Assembly (NCBI GenBank): GCA_003526845.1
Contig: DPVM01000007.1
Span: 62,001-126,000 of the forward strand
Direction: 5' to 3'
Source: Oscillospiraceae bacterium
GTDB lineage: Bacteria > Bacillota > Clostridia > Oscillospirales > Acutalibacteraceae
DNA: 64,000 nucleotides
In this document: piece after piece, positions 1 to 9,248 of the stretch
Position numbering within the stretch: the first letter of the stretch is position 1
Layout of the letters: each line of letters opens with the position of its first letter
The notes under the pieces: model-generated
The model's input: the letters and a program-made list of their open reading frames with translations, nothing else
What the model was told of the DNA's origin: nothing
Database searches by the model: none
Made by a program: the position numbers and the translations under genes

Positions 1-702
1 GCCGTCGCTGTTGCCGGCAAGGATAAACTTCGATAAATCGTAAACGCGTGCCTGTAGGCTTTTTACCGCAATTTCGTCAATGTGCTCTTTTTTTATTTCG
101 CCCTCGCCGATATAAAAGCAAAGCTTTTCCGTTTCGTTGAAAACTGTTTTTAAATCACTGCCTACAACGGAAATCAAATACCTTGCGTTTTTAGAGTCAA
201 TTGTGCATCCCCGCTTTTTTGCCGATGCCACAATCAGCCTTGCAATGTCGCCCTCGGTGCGCTTGTTCAGCTCTGCAACACTGCCTGCTTTTGCAAACGC
301 CGTTATAAGCGACTTGAATTTGTCGTTCTTTTTTGTGTCGACCGCGAGTGAGTCGTACCAAAATACAAGCACGCAGGTGTCGGGCACATCTTTCAAAAAT
401 TCTTTTATTTCCTTGCAGTCGTTTACCGATTTGTCAAACGGATAATCGCGAACAAGAATAAAAGAATATTCCGCCATCATCGGCACGGTTTCTGCGTCCT
501 GTAAAATGTCTGAAATCGAAATGTCCTTGCCGTCATATCTGTGATAATTAAAATCGGCAAACGCAGGGTCAACTACCGCGCTTGTGAGCTTGTTTACATA
601 ATGCTCTTTAAGATAAGACTCCTCGCCGTAAATAAAATAGACATTTGAAAACTGCCTGTTTTTAATTTGTGCCTTAAGCTCCGCTTCGTCTATTTTTGCC
701 AT
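1..702 (-). CDS. holA: DNA polymerase III delta subunit, partial
   Basis: The reading frame is open from an ATG at 702 to the window edge, giving 234 codons. The family is usually about 330-340 residues, so roughly the last 100 are outside the window. The start (MAKIDEAELKAQ) is followed by the family-typical NVYFIYGEESYLKE segment, which is the degenerate P-loop region of the delta subunit. Delta opens the beta sliding clamp within the clamp-loader complex. The gene overlaps the 3' end of comEC by 13 bp, and comEC followed by holA is a common Firmicute order. Recognition is by motif and neighbourhood only. Confidence 0.88.
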   Translation of the reverse strand, partial: MAKIDEAELKAQIKNRQFSNVYFIYGEESYLKEHYVNKLTSAVVDPAFADFNYHRYDGKDISISDILQDAETVPMMAEYSFILVRDYPFDKSVNDCKEIKEFLKDVPDTCVLVFWYDSLAVDTKKNDKFKSLITAFAKAGSVAELNKRTEGDIARLIVASAKKRGCTIDSKNARYLISVVGSDLKTVFNETEKLCFYIGEGEIKKEHIDEIAVKSLQARVYDLSKFILAGNSDG

Positions 703-2762
703 GTGCCGATCCCCCTTGCCTTGTAGTTTTCGCCGTAAAATGTGTATATCACTCTTGTGTCGGAGTTTATTTCACCGTTGGCGTCGGTTATTTTGCCGTC
801 GGTGATTTTTATATCGCAGTCACTGTCGTTTCGACCGCTGTAAATCTTAATGCCGTTGATTTGAATTTCAAACTCGGCTGAATTTCCTTCATCAAGATTA
901 TACTTTATATTGACACCGCTGGCAAGAGTGTTTTTGTATTCACTGCAAACGGTTATATCCTTGATTTGCCCATCTTCAAGCAGACTCGCGTCAAATGACG
1001 GCGTAATGTATGTGTTACAGCCGTATGCGTCTGCGATTTTCTTTGCATATTTGCAACTGTCGGAGTCAATCAAAATGTCAATATCGCCGTGGCTCATATT
1101 CAAAAATCCGTTTGCCGCAGAATATGCACTCTTGCTGTCAACGCCGAAAAGCACCGTCGTGTCCTTGCATCTCAAAACAATCGCACCGCTTCCGATATAC
1201 ATTTTCGGCAACTTTTGATTATAAAGTGTGTTTACGCATCCGCAAACTATCAGCAACGCTGTGTTGATAACTGCAGCGGTTTTGATTAGTCTTTTCCTGC
1301 CGAGAATAAACGGAATTGCAAAAATTATTAGAATTGCGGCAATAATCAGCCCGAAATATTCGCCGAAATTGAGCATTGCCGTGTCAAACGATGCAAACCA
1401 CGCCGTTATTTTTAAAATGACAAAATTGAGCCAGCGGATTATGAATACCGCCGCACCCGAGAAAATGTTTATCTTTATTAAAAAATACCCTGCGAGCGAC
1501 AGAATTACCGATAAGCTTCCGAGCGGAACAAGCACAATATTGCACAAAATTCCCGATAGGCTTGCGTAGCCGAAAAATGCGTAGCATACCGGCAGGGAAT
1601 AAACCATTACGCTTGCGCCCACAAGTGCCGATGAGATTATTTTTGCAAATGGCGTTGCAACAACGGTTACAACAAGTCCGTCACACTCGCTTGTTGCATC
1701 TTTGTCAATCAGCTTTATCAAATACGGATACAGCGTAATCAGTGAAAGCACTGCAAGAACACTCAACATTGCACTTAAATCATACACAGCAAACGGATTT
1801 AGGCATATCAAGAATACCGCAAATCCAAGCGAGTTGAGCGCGTCGGAACGCCTCTTTATAATCCTGCCGCCGAGCATTACAAGAAGCATTATTCCTGCAC
1901 GGATTACAGATTTGGAAAATCCTGCCACGCCTATATAGACGAGTACACAAATTGCCAAAATGAGTGCGCTTGCCTTGTCTTTTACTTTTATTCTTTTTAA
2001 AATCCATGCGAAAGCCGCTGTTATTACAGTAAGATGCAAGCCGCTGACAGCCATTAGGTGCGTTGCGCCGGCAAATACAAAGTCGGTGTATGCCTTGTCA
2101 GACAGCAGGCTGTTTTCACCGGTTAAAAATGCGGCAGAAAGCGCACCCTCATCGCCGCCGATTTGTGCATACAGCGCGTTGATTATGTCTTCGCGCAGTA
2201 AAAGTGTGTATTTCCACGGCGAATTTATTTTGTTTCCCGTGGCAGTAAATTTTGAGCCTTTAGCACTCAAAAATATCTTTTCTCCCCAATAACCGTATGA
2301 TGATGACGCATTGTCGGCAATAGAATAAAATTTCAACTTGCCTTTGACTGTTTCGTAATAATCGGCATTGATTTTGCGTGTGGATTTTACACGGAGCTTT
2401 ATGTTTTGCGGTGCTCCGTCACAATCTATTTTTGTTGTTTTGACGGTATAAACATAATTTCCGTCATCGTCGATTTTCGCAATGTCGGTTATATAAAATT
2501 CGGTGTCCGCCTCGGCGGAATCAAGCGAAAGTTGCGGCGCAACCGTTGCGTTGTATGTGCAAAGAAACACTCCGCAGGCAAAAACGCCGGATATAAGACA
2601 TACAAATACCGCTTTTTCCTTGCCTTTAAAAATTACAAGGCTTGCCGCTGACAAAACGGCAAGCCCTAACATAATTAGGCTGATTGATTTTACGGGGAGT
2701 AGGTTTATCACAAGCAGTGTAACCGCTGTGCTGAAACCTATGTGCGTAAAAATTCGCTTCAT
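690..2762 (-). CDS. comEC: ComEC/Rec2 DNA-uptake channel protein
   Basis: This 690-residue polytopic membrane protein has an N-terminal hydrophobic region. A central competence domain, roughly residues 190-480, carries the hallmark segment HLMAVSGLHLTV. ComEC forms the inner-membrane channel for single-stranded DNA during transformation. Full-length members end in a metallo-beta-lactamase-like domain with an HxHxDH metal motif. Here the tail is short, and the matching segment reads SHGDIDILIDSDS, without that motif. The nuclease function of the tail is therefore probably lost. The gene ends inside the holA start and begins 3 bp after the lacZ stop. comEA and comFC occur elsewhere in the window, so uptake genes are present but scattered. 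Confidence 0.9.
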   Translation of the reverse strand: MKRIFTHIGFSTAVTLLVINLLPVKSISLIMLGLAVLSAASLVIFKGKEKAVFVCLISGVFACGVFLCTYNATVAPQLSLDSAEADTEFYITDIAKIDDDGNYVYTVKTTKIDCDGAPQNIKLRVKSTRKINADYYETVKGKLKFYSIADNASSSYGYWGEKIFLSAKGSKFTATGNKINSPWKYTLLLREDIINALYAQIGGDEGALSAAFLTGENSLLSDKAYTDFVFAGATHLMAVSGLHLTVITAAFAWILKRIKVKDKASALILAICVLVYIGVAGFSKSVIRAGIMLLVMLGGRIIKRRSDALNSLGFAVFLICLNPFAVYDLSAMLSVLAVLSLITLYPYLIKLIDKDATSECDGLVVTVVATPFAKIISSALVGASVMVYSLPVCYAFFGYASLSGILCNIVLVPLGSLSVILSLAGYFLIKINIFSGAAVFIIRWLNFVILKITAWFASFDTAMLNFGEYFGLIIAAILIIFAIPFILGRKRLIKTAAVINTALLIVCGCVNTLYNQKLPKMYIGSGAIVLRCKDTTVLFGVDSKSAYSAANGFLNMSHGDIDILIDSDSCKYAKKIADAYGCNTYITPSFDASLLEDGQIKDITVCSEYKNTLASGVNIKYNLDEGNSAEFEIQINGIKIYSGRNDSDCDIKITDGKITDANGEINSDTRVIYTFYGENYKARGIGTWQK

Positions 2763-2765
2763 TGA

Positions 2766-5700
2766 TTATTCAATCGGCTCAACAAGAAATGACACACTGA
2801 GCTTTTCGCCCGATTTGAGCTTGTATTGCTCTCTTACATATGCTTGGCCCGGCATATCGCCGCCGATGCCTTGCTGTGTTGCGTCAACTGTTACGCAAAT
2901 ATTTCCGCTCCTGTCGACTTCATTCATGTGCTGGAATGAGTCAAGCTGTTGCGGCGTGTACGGAAGTGCCGAGAACATAATCGGCTTGTCGTAATATGCT
3001 GTAACTTTTATTCCGCAGTTCTTTTTGTTTGTAAGTGCAAATTCTCTTACATCGGCTCTCGTACTGCTTTCCTGTGGCCTCATATATGTGTATTCAAATT
3101 CGGATAACGGCATTTTGTATTTTCCGATTTTATAGCCTTTTTTTCTGTCGGTGTATGACGGAGCAGGACCTCTGCCGTACCATGACACATTGTTAAATTC
3201 GTTGCTCACGCCGAACATGCAGCCGAATCTGATAGGCGTTGCAGTCGGAATGCCGCTGTGATATACGGCGATTTTTCCGTCACCGTAAACCGTGTATGAA
3301 ATGTATGCGCTTTTCATCATCGGGATGCTGAGCGCACATTTGATTTTAACCGCGCCGTTTTCGGTTGAAACGGTTGTTTTAAGCGCCTTTGCTTTTGTTG
3401 CCGCATTCTTCCATCTGTAATAGGGATGAAGCTTGATAACCGGCGGAACAAAGTTGAACGCGTCAATATCGTTATCGGTCAGCGCTCTGAAATAGTTTGG
3501 AGCGATTTTGTCGGTCAAAAGCTCCTTGCCGTTTGAAACAAAGCTTTCGATTGCGCCGTTGTTTACAACAACGCTGAAACCGTCGCCGTTTACAATTACA
3601 CAGCTGCCCTTTTGGTCAAATTCAATGTGTTTTTCGCTTGGTTTGATGGTCGGCTTTGCTTCCTCAACAAGTACAAATTGGTCCCACGCAATCTCTGCGT
3701 TTGATTTAATATATCCGTTTTTGCGCTTTGTCACAAATGAAACTGTGAGTATGCATTCCTTGTCCTGCGGCAGTGCGCTGTAATCGTAAGGAATGTCGAT
3801 GTATTCCTCCTGCATCGGTGCAACGCTGAATTTCTCAAGCTCGCCGCTTTCGATTTCCTCACCGCGGCACTCGATTTTCCACTTGCATTTGTATTTGTTT
3901 ACATCTGTAAAGCGAAGTCTTGAGCGGACATTAAATCTGCCCTTTGTTATGTCAAACGCCGTTGTCACAATCGGTCTGTATCCGTGTTGAACCTCGAAAT
4001 ACTGCGGATGCGGATTTCTGTCTGCCGAGATAAGTCCGTTTGCGCAAAAATATGTGTTACTGCCTGTCATTGCGGTTGTGTTAATCGGGCTGTACCAATG
4101 CCTCGGCTCGTCCTTTTCAAAGTCGGTTCCGTAAAGCAGGTTGAAACCGTCGTAATCCTTGTTTACTCTCTTTTCGTCAATCGCTTGGTCAACCCAATCC
4201 CAAATAAAGCCGCCGCACATATTGTCATACTTCTCAAAATCGGCAATGTATTCCTCAAAGTTGCCGAGCGAGTTTTCCATGCTGTGCGCATATTCGCAAA
4301 GCAAAACCGGCTTTGTATACATTTCTGCAGCAATCGGCTTGCTGTCTGCGGCAAGCTGATTTGCAATGTTGTCATAAAGCGAAATCGTTATAGGTTCTTT
4401 TTCACCGAGTTTTCTCATCGTTTCCGCATCAGGGTACATTCTCGATATAACATCGCTCTTTGTCAAATCAAAGTCGCCCTCGTAGTGGAACGGCCTTGTA
4501 TCGTCAAGTTTAAGCGCCGCCTTTTTCATTTCGGCAAAGTTTGAGCCGTCGCCTGCTTCGTTTCCGAGCGACCACATAAATATGCTCGGTCTGTTCCTGT
4601 CACGCAGCACCATTCGCTCCATTTTGTCAACAGCCGCACCGGTCCAAAGCGGATTGTTGCCCGGCACGCCCTTGCGCCTTACACCGTGGCTCTCAAGGTC
4701 GCATTCGTCCATTACATAAAATCCGAGTTCGTCGGTGTAATCATAAAAAATCTCGTCATCGGGGTAATGCGATGTCCTGATAGCATTGATGTTTGCGTTT
4801 TGAAGAAGCTCGAAATCTCTTTCATAGCTTTCCTTCGGCACAGCCCAGCCGTAGCGATAGTCAAAATCGTGTCTGTTGACGCCGAAAAGCATCAAATCCA
4901 TTCCGTTGAGCAAAAGTTTTTCACCTTTGATTTCAACCTTCTTAAAACCTATATTGTATGTCTTTGCCGCAATAATCTCGTGATTCGAGCTGATAGCCAT
5001 AACAAGTTTGTAAAGATTCGGTTGTTCTGCCGACCATTTCTTTGGATTTTTGATAAATTGCGAAAGCTTGATTGTTGCCGTTTCGCCCGGTGCAATCTCC
5101 GTTTCACCCTCGCCGATAGGCGTTTCTTTGCCTGTGTCAGAAAGAATAGATGCTTGAAATCTTACGGTCTTTTTCTCACTGTTATAGTTTTTTATGTATC
5201 CGTCAAGCGAAAGTTCGCTGTCCTTGTATTCTTCGTCCAAATCGGTTTTTACATAAAAATCGCGAAGACAGGTTTTCGGCTCGGCATAGAGAAATACTTC
5301 TCTGTAAATGCCGCAAAGCCACCACATGTCCTGATCCTCGAGATAGCTTGTTGCCGCAAAGCGGTAAACCTTTGCACAAACAAGGTTTTCGCCCGATTTG
5401 AGATATTTTGTAACATCAAATTCGTGCGGAGTCATCGAGCCGGTTGAAAAGCCGACATATTCGCCGTTTACCCAAACTTCAAGTGCGGCTTTGCACGCAG
5501 AAAAGGTCAGAAAAATTTCTCTGCCGTCCCATGTTTCCGGCAGAGTAAAACTCCTGCGATAAAATCCGATTTCCTGCATCGTCGAGTCAATTTTCGGAAT
5601 TTGCGATTTAACTCTGCTGAGTGCTCTCGGAAATGTGCTTGCATAATAATAAGGCACGCTGTATCCCTCCGTCTGCCAAACAGACGGAACTTTGATTTCG

Positions 5701-5924
5701 CCCCACTTCGAATCGTCGAAGTTTGGACTTTGAAAATCGCTCGGCTGGTTTTCCATACCGCGTTGCCAATAAAATTTCCATTGACCGTTTAGGCTTTGCT
5801 TATATTGCGATTCTTCGCCGCTCATTGCCTGCTCAATGCTGTCAAACGGCATTGAAAAGGTGTGCCCGTCCTCTTTGTTTATCTTGAAGGTACGCGGGTC
5901 CTCCCAAATGTATTTGTAAGCCAT
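2766..5924 (-). CDS. lacZ: Beta-galactosidase, GH2 large type
   Basis: At 1052 residues this matches the E. coli LacZ-type length. The order is a jelly-roll sugar-binding domain, two immunoglobulin-like domains around a TIM barrel, and a C-terminal Bgal small-chain domain. The acid/base glutamate is E456 in WSLGNEAG and the nucleophile is E544 in LLCEYAHSMEN. The enzyme hydrolyses terminal beta-galactosides such as lactose. No signal peptide is visible, so it should act in the cytoplasm on imported sugars. The ATG is preceded by AAAGGGG. It has its own promoter, and no permease or regulator is adjacent. Readthrough into comEC is possible because only 3 bp separate them. Confidence 0.95.
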   Translation of the reverse strand: MAYKYIWEDPRTFKINKEDGHTFSMPFDSIEQAMSGEESQYKQSLNGQWKFYWQRGMENQPSDFQSPNFDDSKWGEIKVPSVWQTEGYSVPYYYASTFPRALSRVKSQIPKIDSTMQEIGFYRRSFTLPETWDGREIFLTFSACKAALEVWVNGEYVGFSTGSMTPHEFDVTKYLKSGENLVCAKVYRFAATSYLEDQDMWWLCGIYREVFLYAEPKTCLRDFYVKTDLDEEYKDSELSLDGYIKNYNSEKKTVRFQASILSDTGKETPIGEGETEIAPGETATIKLSQFIKNPKKWSAEQPNLYKLVMAISSNHEIIAAKTYNIGFKKVEIKGEKLLLNGMDLMLFGVNRHDFDYRYGWAVPKESYERDFELLQNANINAIRTSHYPDDEIFYDYTDELGFYVMDECDLESHGVRRKGVPGNNPLWTGAAVDKMERMVLRDRNRPSIFMWSLGNEAGDGSNFAEMKKAALKLDDTRPFHYEGDFDLTKSDVISRMYPDAETMRKLGEKEPITISLYDNIANQLAADSKPIAAEMYTKPVLLCEYAHSMENSLGNFEEYIADFEKYDNMCGGFIWDWVDQAIDEKRVNKDYDGFNLLYGTDFEKDEPRHWYSPINTTAMTGSNTYFCANGLISADRNPHPQYFEVQHGYRPIVTTAFDITKGRFNVRSRLRFTDVNKYKCKWKIECRGEEIESGELEKFSVAPMQEEYIDIPYDYSALPQDKECILTVSFVTKRKNGYIKSNAEIAWDQFVLVEEAKPTIKPSEKHIEFDQKGSCVIVNGDGFSVVVNNGAIESFVSNGKELLTDKIAPNYFRALTDNDIDAFNFVPPVIKLHPYYRWKNAATKAKALKTTVSTENGAVKIKCALSIPMMKSAYISYTVYGDGKIAVYHSGIPTATPIRFGCMFGVSNEFNNVSWYGRGPAPSYTDRKKGYKIGKYKMPLSEFEYTYMRPQESSTRADVREFALTNKKNCGIKVTAYYDKPIMFSALPYTPQQLDSFQHMNEVDRSGNICVTVDATQQGIGGDMPGQAYVREQYKLKSGEKLSVSFLVEPIE

Positions 5925-5961
5925 AATTTTACCCCTTTGCTTTACATAAATTTACAGTTTA

Positions 5962-5990
5962 ATAATATAGTAAAATTGCCCAAAAGTCAA
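5962..5990 (-). promoter_or_regulatory. Candidate promoter of lacZ
   Basis: On the minus strand TTGACT and TATTAT are separated by 17 bp, about 40 bp upstream of the lacZ start. No operator-like dyad is obvious next to it. Confidence 0.6.
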
Positions 5991-6028
5991 CCGATATTGC
6001 GTTTATTTAATACTTTCTCGTTTTAATA

Positions 6029-6057
6029 TTGCGGCAGTAAATAAATTGTGATATAAT
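6029..6057 (+). promoter_or_regulatory. Candidate promoter of the FemAB-type gene
   Basis: TTGCGG and a perfect TATAAT are separated by 17 bp. The TATAAT is preceded by TGA, giving an extended -10 element. The predicted transcript start falls about 45 bp before the ATG at 6109, which supports that start over the in-frame ATG at 6070. Confidence 0.6.
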
Positions 6058-6108
6058 ACCAACAATAATATGGAATTGCCGAAATTCCGAACTTTAGGGG
6101 ATATTGTA

Positions 6109-7143
6109 ATGATTGAAAGAGTTAACGAAAGCAATCTTCAAGAATATGAAAACTTTATAAAATCACATCCAAAGGGACTTTTTCAGCATTCTTCCAAGTG
6201 GGCAAAAGTTAAGTCCGCCTGGAAATGGGAGGCTGTAATGCTTAAAGAGGACGGTGAAATCAAGGGCGCGGCGGCTGCTCTTATCCGTTCAATCCCTGTT
6301 ATAAAAAATTCGCTTATGTACGTTTGCCGCGGCTTTACCGCAGACGAAAACGATTTTGACACATTCGACAAACTTTTTGATGCATTAAAGCAAATCGGCA
6401 AGGAGTACAAGGCTTATTGCATCAAAATCGACCCCGAAATACTCATTTCAAATACTGCATACAAACAGCATTTGCTCGACAAGGGTTTTGTTGAGCTTAA
6501 TCCCGGTTGCATGGATTTTGAAAATGTTCAGCCGCGCTTCGTTTATTGTTTTGATTATAACGGTATGAACGAGGACGAGCTTATGCTCACCTTTAAAAGC
6601 GATTACAGAAACAGAATTCGCAAATCATACCGCAAGGGTGTAGAAGTTAAAATCTGCGGCAAAGAGGCTCTTGACGATTTCGTTAGGATTATGGGCGAAA
6701 CAGGGGAGAGAGATAATTTTTCAACAAGACCCAAATGGTATTTTGAAAAAATCCTCGACTGTATGACAGATGATGCAAGGCTCTATATGGCTTATTACGA
6801 GGGCAAGGCTATTGCCGGCACAATCGCCATTAAATGGGGTCAAAATGTTATGAAATATCAATACGGCGCCTCGTCAAACGCCCACCGCAATGTTTACCCA
6901 AACTATGCTCTCCAGTGGGAGATGATTAAGTGGGGTCTTGAATGCGGCTCAAAAACATACGACTTCGGCGGAATCAGCGGCGACTGCCAAAATCCCGAAA
7001 ATTCACACTACGGCTTGTGGAGATTTAAGCACGGCTTCGGCGGCGAAATGAGAGAGTTTGTCGGCGAGTTTGACTATGTAATCAATAAACCGGTTTATAA
7101 TTTGTATAATTTTGCGTTAAAGGTATTGAAAAAAATCAGATAA
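6109..7143 (+). CDS. FemAB/MurM-family peptidoglycan aminoacyltransferase
   Basis: This 344-residue protein belongs to the FemX/FemAB/MurM family, which adds amino acids from aminoacyl-tRNA to the lysine side chain of lipid II. Family features are the early LFQHSSKWAKVK segment and the C-terminal GNAT-like YQYGASSNAHRNVYPNYAL followed by YDFGGISGD. An in-frame ATG lies at 6070, but the ATG at 6109 has AGGGG 8 bp upstream and the 6070 one lies almost on the predicted transcript start, so 6109 is chosen. The stop overlaps the start of the next gene by one base, implying translational coupling with the racemase-family protein. Which amino acid it adds cannot be read from sequence. Confidence 0.85.
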   Translation: MIERVNESNLQEYENFIKSHPKGLFQHSSKWAKVKSAWKWEAVMLKEDGEIKGAAAALIRSIPVIKNSLMYVCRGFTADENDFDTFDKLFDALKQIGKEYKAYCIKIDPEILISNTAYKQHLLDKGFVELNPGCMDFENVQPRFVYCFDYNGMNEDELMLTFKSDYRNRIRKSYRKGVEVKICGKEALDDFVRIMGETGERDNFSTRPKWYFEKILDCMTDDARLYMAYYEGKAIAGTIAIKWGQNVMKYQYGASSNAHRNVYPNYALQWEMIKWGLECGSKTYDFGGISGDCQNPENSHYGLWRFKHGFGGEMREFVGEFDYVINKPVYNLYNFALKVLKKIR

Positions 7144-8216
7144 TGAGCAGATATGTTATAAATAGAAAAGACCTCGATGAAAATATCGAGATAATCAAGA
7201 AAAAAGCAGGCGTGCCGCTCATCGGCGTTGTCAAGGGCAACGGCTACGGATTCGGAATAAAGGAGCTTACCTCCGTTCTTCTTCAGCACGGTATTAAAAC
7301 CTTTGCCGTTACCGAGGTTACGGATATTCCGGAGCTTAAGGAAATTTTGCTCGATGAGGATATCCTCGTTATGCGCTCTACCTGCCTTGAAAACGAGGCT
7401 GAAATTGTTGCCAAAAACGGTGCGATTGCCACAATTGGCTCACTGCGCGCCGCACAGGTGATGAATGCCGTTTCCGAGGAGCTCGGAGTTGTCACAAAAT
7501 GCCATCTAAAAATTGATACCGGTATGGGCAGATATGGTTTTATGCCGTCGCAGGTTGCTGACGCCGTTAAATGTTATTCGCTCCCGAATTTGAAATTTAT
7601 CGGCGCTTATACTCATTTCTCGTCGGCGTTTCGCAATAAGGAGCTTACAAAGGCACAGCTTGTAATGTTTAAGGATACTATGGCTCAAATTCAAAAAGAG
7701 GTCGGCGATGTCGGTATTCTTCACTGCGCAAATTCACCGGCACTTTTGAATGTCGACAATGTTTCACTCGATACTGTCAGAATCGGTTCGGCTTTCACCG
7801 GAAGGGTTATCACGCGTAGTAAAAGCGGTCTGCACCGCCTCGGCTCGCTTCAGGCAGAGGTTGTCGAAACAAAAACCGTTCCCAAGGGATATTCAATCGG
7901 ATATAACGGATTGTATAAAACTAAGCACGAAACAGAGGTTGCCATCGTCCCAATCGGTCACTATGACGGCTTCGGACTTACAAAAGAAAAGGAATTTTAC
8001 GATTTCCGTTATGTATTAAGTGTGTTTAAACGCTTTTTAAAAAAACAGCAAATGTATGTCAAAATCAACGGCAGAATGTATCATGTTATCGGCGAAATCG
8101 GCTTGAGCCACTGCGCTGTCGATGTCACCGGCGGCGGAGTTAAGGTCGGCGATACTGCAAGTGTCGATATTTCGCCCCTTATGGTCAATCCCCGCCTTGA
8201 ACGAGTATTTGAATAA
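7143..8216 (+). CDS. alr: Alanine-racemase-family PLP enzyme
   Basis: This 357-residue protein has the Alr fold: an N-terminal PLP-binding barrel and a C-terminal beta domain. The PLP lysine is K31 in VVKGNGYGFG. The second catalytic base is probably Y254 in SIGYNGLY. CHLKIDTGMGRYGF is also typical of the family. Alanine racemase supplies D-alanine for peptidoglycan in the cytoplasm. The overlap with the upstream FemAB-type gene puts it in a cell-wall operon. It is slightly short for Alr (usually 370-390), so a broader-specificity amino-acid racemase is possible. Confidence 0.8.
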   Translation: MSRYVINRKDLDENIEIIKKKAGVPLIGVVKGNGYGFGIKELTSVLLQHGIKTFAVTEVTDIPELKEILLDEDILVMRSTCLENEAEIVAKNGAIATIGSLRAAQVMNAVSEELGVVTKCHLKIDTGMGRYGFMPSQVADAVKCYSLPNLKFIGAYTHFSSAFRNKELTKAQLVMFKDTMAQIQKEVGDVGILHCANSPALLNVDNVSLDTVRIGSAFTGRVITRSKSGLHRLGSLQAEVVETKTVPKGYSIGYNGLYKTKHETEVAIVPIGHYDGFGLTKEKEFYDFRYVLSVFKRFLKKQQMYVKINGRMYHVIGEIGLSHCAVDVTGGGVKVGDTASVDISPLMVNPRLERVFE

Positions 8217-8250
8217 TCGCCGTTTAAATTCTAAAATCAAATAATAATTA

Positions 8251-8308
8251 AAAGCCTCCCGTTGGAGCACACTGAACAAAATCAGTTTGCCCGATGGGAG
8301 GCTTTTTT
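8251..8308. terminator. Bidirectional terminator
   Basis: A long stem with outer arms AAAGCCTCCC and GGGAGGCTTT continues into an inner ACTGA/TCAGT stem, with A and T tracts on its flanks. It lies between two convergent genes and can serve both. Confidence 0.8.
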
Positions 8309-8361
8309 GTCGCTGTATCTTGCTTTGTTACAATTTTTTGTTGCGCGATATATTTTCCTGT

Positions 8362-9087
8362 TTATTTAACTTTCAGCCACATTGCAAGCACGCCGAAAAC
8401 TTCTCTTGCGTAAAACGGCGGTTTGGTGTAGTCTACCGTTTTTGACGGCACTGCCTTTGCGCTCAATCCGTGGCGTTTGCATATCATCAGCGCACGCCTT
8501 ATATGATATTCCGATGTTGCAATTGCGATACTGTTTGAAAGTCCGTTTTTTTCAATTATTTTTTTGCAAAATTCAATGTTTTCGTCGGTCGAGGTCGATT
8601 TGTTTTCGATAAAAAGTCTGTTTTTATCAACACCGAATGATTGCATCAAATCATACATACATTCCGCCTCGCTTATATTTTCATCTGCGCCCTGACCGCC
8701 GGAGAGAATAGCAACGGCGCTCTCGTTTTTCTTCATATATTTCGCTGCGGCACGGCATCTTTCAACAAGTGCAAGGCTCGGTTTATCCCATTTCACTCTG
8801 CACCCCAAAACAATCAGCGTCGATTCGCTTTTTGCCGTCATTTTTGCGCCGCCGACAACATAAATCATCACCGCCGTAAATAAAATAATTCCGATTAAAA
8901 ATACTCCGTTAATAATGATTGCCGCCATGTGATTTGCCTTGTTGTAAAGCGCTCCGTCAAGTATGACGAAAATGCCGACCGCCGCACCGAACGCATTGCC
9001 GATATTCGGCTTTGTTTCCCTAAGTGGCAGTGTATATTCAATTATTGTTAAAGCTCCGATTATTGCGGATAATATTGTTATTTCCAT
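8362..9087 (-). CDS. YdcF/SanA-like (DUF218) membrane protein
   Basis: This 241-residue protein has about three N-terminal transmembrane segments (roughly residues 1-80). A DUF218 domain follows with ESTLIVLGCRV, ILSGGQGADE and IATSEYHIRRA, all characteristic of the YdcF/SanA/ElyC group. Members are linked to envelope integrity and polyprenyl-linked sugar metabolism, but the reaction is not established. The ATG has AAAGGAG upstream. It stands alone between a convergent terminator and the divergent gdhA promoter. Confidence 0.8.
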   Translation of the reverse strand: MEITILSAIIGALTIIEYTLPLRETKPNIGNAFGAAVGIFVILDGALYNKANHMAAIIINGVFLIGIILFTAVMIYVVGGAKMTAKSESTLIVLGCRVKWDKPSLALVERCRAAAKYMKKNESAVAILSGGQGADENISEAECMYDLMQSFGVDKNRLFIENKSTSTDENIEFCKKIIEKNGLSNSIAIATSEYHIRRALMICKRHGLSAKAVPSKTVDYTKPPFYAREVFGVLAMWLKVK

Positions 9088-9172
9088 AGAATTCTCCTTT
9101 GTGTTGATAATATTTTACCATAAATCATAAAATAATAAAACATCAAAGCTAAAATATTGAACAATTTTACTA

Positions 9173-9201
9173 TCGACTCGAACTCACTTTTATGATATAA
9201 T
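9173..9201 (+). promoter_or_regulatory. Candidate promoter of gdhA
   Basis: A weak -35 (TCGACT) is followed after 17 bp by TATAAT with a TGA extension (TATGATATAAT). The predicted start lies at the beginning of the inverted repeat at 9205-9232. Confidence 0.55.
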
Positions 9202-9204
9202 AAA

Positions 9205-9232
9205 TTTCGATTTTTAAAATCAAAAATCGAAA
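9205..9232 (+). promoter_or_regulatory. Inverted repeat in the gdhA leader
   Basis: TTTCGATTTTT and AAAAATCGAAA form perfect 11-bp arms around a 6-base loop. It sits between the -10 box and the ribosome site, so it could be an operator or an mRNA hairpin. No U tract follows in a position to terminate. Confidence 0.5.
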
Positions 9233-9248
9233 AAGAGAGGAAAAAGTT

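Noticed and set aside
4686..5447. 253-codon open frame on the plus strand inside lacZ
   Set aside because: It lies antisense to conserved GH2 sequence, has no ribosome site and reads as a Cys/Phe/Val-rich shadow protein.
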